NCBI RefSeq assembly: GCF_003339615.1
Contig: NZ_QQBG01000007.1
Location: 1-32,606 of the forward strand
Source: Candidatus Similichlamydia laticola
Lineage (GTDB): Bacteria; Chlamydiota; Chlamydiia; Chlamydiales; Parilichlamydiaceae
Direction: 5' to 3'
DNA length: 32,606 nucleotides
The stretch's first letter is position 1; every line of letters starts with the position of its first letter. A program made the translations under genes and the position numbers. The notes beneath the pieces were generated by a model. The model made no database searches. It saw nothing but the letters and a program-made list of their open reading frames with translations, and was not told the DNA's origin. Below are positions 31,313-32,606 of this stretch, in pieces.

Positions 31313-32606
31313 GTGACCGAGATGTTAGGAAAGCCGCCCCTAGATTCACGAACTTTTTTTTCTAATTGCAGTGTGGTCTGGGAGAAGCATTTTTCGACAG
31401 CTCTTTCTCTGCTCCTCAGCGCCCTTTTTCTTCTCTCTTTCCTTCCCCAAACAGCAGATTATCTGCTTCCGATTCTCTACTGTGCTTGTGGTACACCGGC
31501 CCTTCTCTCTTCCATCCAAGAGTTACAAGAAAGATCCTTCTCTATTGATGCTCTCATGTCTCTTGCTGGCTTCTTAGCTCCCTTAATTGGGCGGGTGAGA
31601 GAAGGAAGTTTTCTTCTGCTTCTTTTTTTCCTCTCTAAAGAGCTGGAAAAGAAGATCATTTACAAAGCAACCGACTCCGTTCGTCTAGCTCAACTACATA
31701 CACCACAACGAGTTTGGGAGAGCAAAGAAGGCAAGCTCCATCCTGTTCATATTCGAGATGCCTATGTAGACATGCAAATTGCCGTCCACGCGGGAGAGAT
31801 GATCCCTCTCGACGGCATTGTCCTTTCGGGACGATCTGAGGTTACTACGACGCAATTAAATGGAGAATTGAATCCGATTCATCGAGGTCCTGGAGACCCT
31901 GTTTATTCTGGTTCGTATAATAAACAAGCTCTTCTTCTCATTCGCGTGACAAAGAAGGCAACCGACTCCACATTAGAGCGATTGATCCATCTGATTACAG
32001 AGGCGAAGAGCGAGATACCTTCTTCCCACCTTCTTCTGACACGTTATCAGAACCAGTATGCTCTGGGAGTATTGGTTCTTTGTTTCTTATCGTTTCTTGC
32101 TTTGCCCTATTTACTTTCCAGTTGTTCCTTTTTGGGCCCTGGAGGTTCGTTTGAAAGGTCACTGACTCTTCTTATCGCTCTCTCCCCTTGTGCCCTTCTG
32201 ATTGCTGTTCCTTCTTGTTATTTGAGCTCAATCAGCTGTTGTACACGTCGAGGCATCGTGGTCAAGGGCACGAAGCACTTAGAGCTTTTGCCCTTTATCA
32301 ACACTGTCGCTTTTGATAAGACAGGAACTTTAACAGAGCCATGTCTCCATCTACAGTCTTTTGTCTGTTGGACTAGCCAAGGAGAAAAGGCAGAACCTCC
32401 ACTGAAAGCTTTACAAGCTCTTGTTCAGCTGGAGGAGCAGAGTCTCCATCCTATTGGACAATCCATTTTATTGGCTCTCAGTAAGCGCGTCGAACAGGCT
32501 CCTTCTCTTTCCTTTGAGAAAATCGAACAACTACCTGGCCAAGGCGTGACAGCTTCTTTGGATGGCTTTTCTCTCTGCATAGGAGAGTGGCATCTTGTAG
32601 CTCAAT
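31313..32606 (+). CDS. P1B-type metal-transporting ATPase, 5' part
   Basis: The open frame runs off the window after about 431 codons. Motifs seen are the transmembrane metal motif SPCALL (about 291-296), the phosphorylation site DKTGTLTEP (335-343) and the start of the ATP-binding domain. SPC instead of CPC is typical of the P1B-4 subgroup (cobalt, iron or zinc export); there is no N-terminal cysteine metal-binding domain, which also fits that group. The actuator motif, normally TGE, reads NGE (183-185). The GTG at 31313 has AAGG 8 nt upstream; an ATG at 31322 is the alternative. In Chlamydia the matching gene is CT727 (zntA/cadA-like). Confidence 0.85.
   Translation, partial: MTEMLGKPPLDSRTFFSNCSVVWEKHFSTALSLLLSALFLLSFLPQTADYLLPILYCACGTPALLSSIQELQERSFSIDALMSLAGFLAPLIGRVREGSFLLLLFFLSKELEKKIIYKATDSVRLAQLHTPQRVWESKEGKLHPVHIRDAYVDMQIAVHAGEMIPLDGIVLSGRSEVTTTQLNGELNPIHRGPGDPVYSGSYNKQALLLIRVTKKATDSTLERLIHLITEAKSEIPSSHLLLTRYQNQYALGVLVLCFLSFLALPYLLSSCSFLGPGGSFERSLTLLIALSPCALLIAVPSCYLSSISCCTRRGIVVKGTKHLELLPFINTVAFDKTGTLTEPCLHLQSFVCWTSQGEKAEPPLKALQALVQLEEQSLHPIGQSILLALSKRVEQAPSLSFEKIEQLPGQGVTASLDGFSLCIGEWHLVAQ

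Overview
The window looks like a piece of a chromosome from the phylum Chlamydiota. The gene content points to an environmental or deep-branching lineage, not a classical Chlamydia species. The assignment rests on chlamydial-style type III secretion (T3SS) genes (FHA-domain SctD, SctE/G chaperone pair, SctN-O-P-Q, a Pkn5-like kinase next to the secretin). It also rests on the neighbouring order SNF2 helicase / tig-clpP-clpX on the left and der / membrane protein / P-type ATPase on the right, which matches what I recall of the CT708-CT703 and CT728-CT727 neighbourhoods. I cannot name the species.

Layout. 1-172 (minus strand) is the start of an SNF2-family helicase. 405-636 is a promoter and two tRNA-Gly genes. 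737-3922 is tig-clpP-clpX. 4066-8752 is a tight array of five genes I do not recognise by family. They encode soluble, helix-rich proteins that all end in an amphipathic helix. 8754-15175 encodes the translocon: an SycD/LcrH-type TPR chaperone, an IpaB/CopB-like major translocator and three paralogous one-TM CopD-like proteins. 15350-17828 encodes a CesT-like chaperone, SctD and SctG. 17783-20620 is a perfect-looking head-to-tail duplication of 1,419 bp carrying sctE and a needle-like gene. An inner-rod-like gene is intact only after the second copy. 21254-29196 encodes SctN, SctO, SctP, a two-gene SctQ, a degenerate kinase and the secretin SctC. 29244-32606 is der, a membrane protein and a truncated metal P-type ATPase. 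Apart from the helicase, every gene reads on the plus strand.

How the genes work together. SctN (ATPase), SctO (stalk) and the split SctQ (C-ring) form the cytosolic sorting machinery. SctD and SctC form the inner- and outer-membrane rings. SctE and SctG should hold the needle subunit, and SctP should measure the needle. The TPR chaperone should hold the pore-forming translocators. The five-gene array sits directly before the translocon chaperone, so my best inference is a needle-tip, filament or co-secreted module. The export-gate genes (SctR, S, T, U, V), SctJ and SctL are not here.

Most notable points: the five-gene helical array; the 1,419-bp duplication; a needle-like protein whose last 83 residues match a canonical needle but which has a 121-residue basic N-terminal extension; three CopD paralogues sharing a repeated xL[ED]IxL motif; and SctQ split into two cistrons. 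All family calls come from reading translations by eye. No database search was possible.
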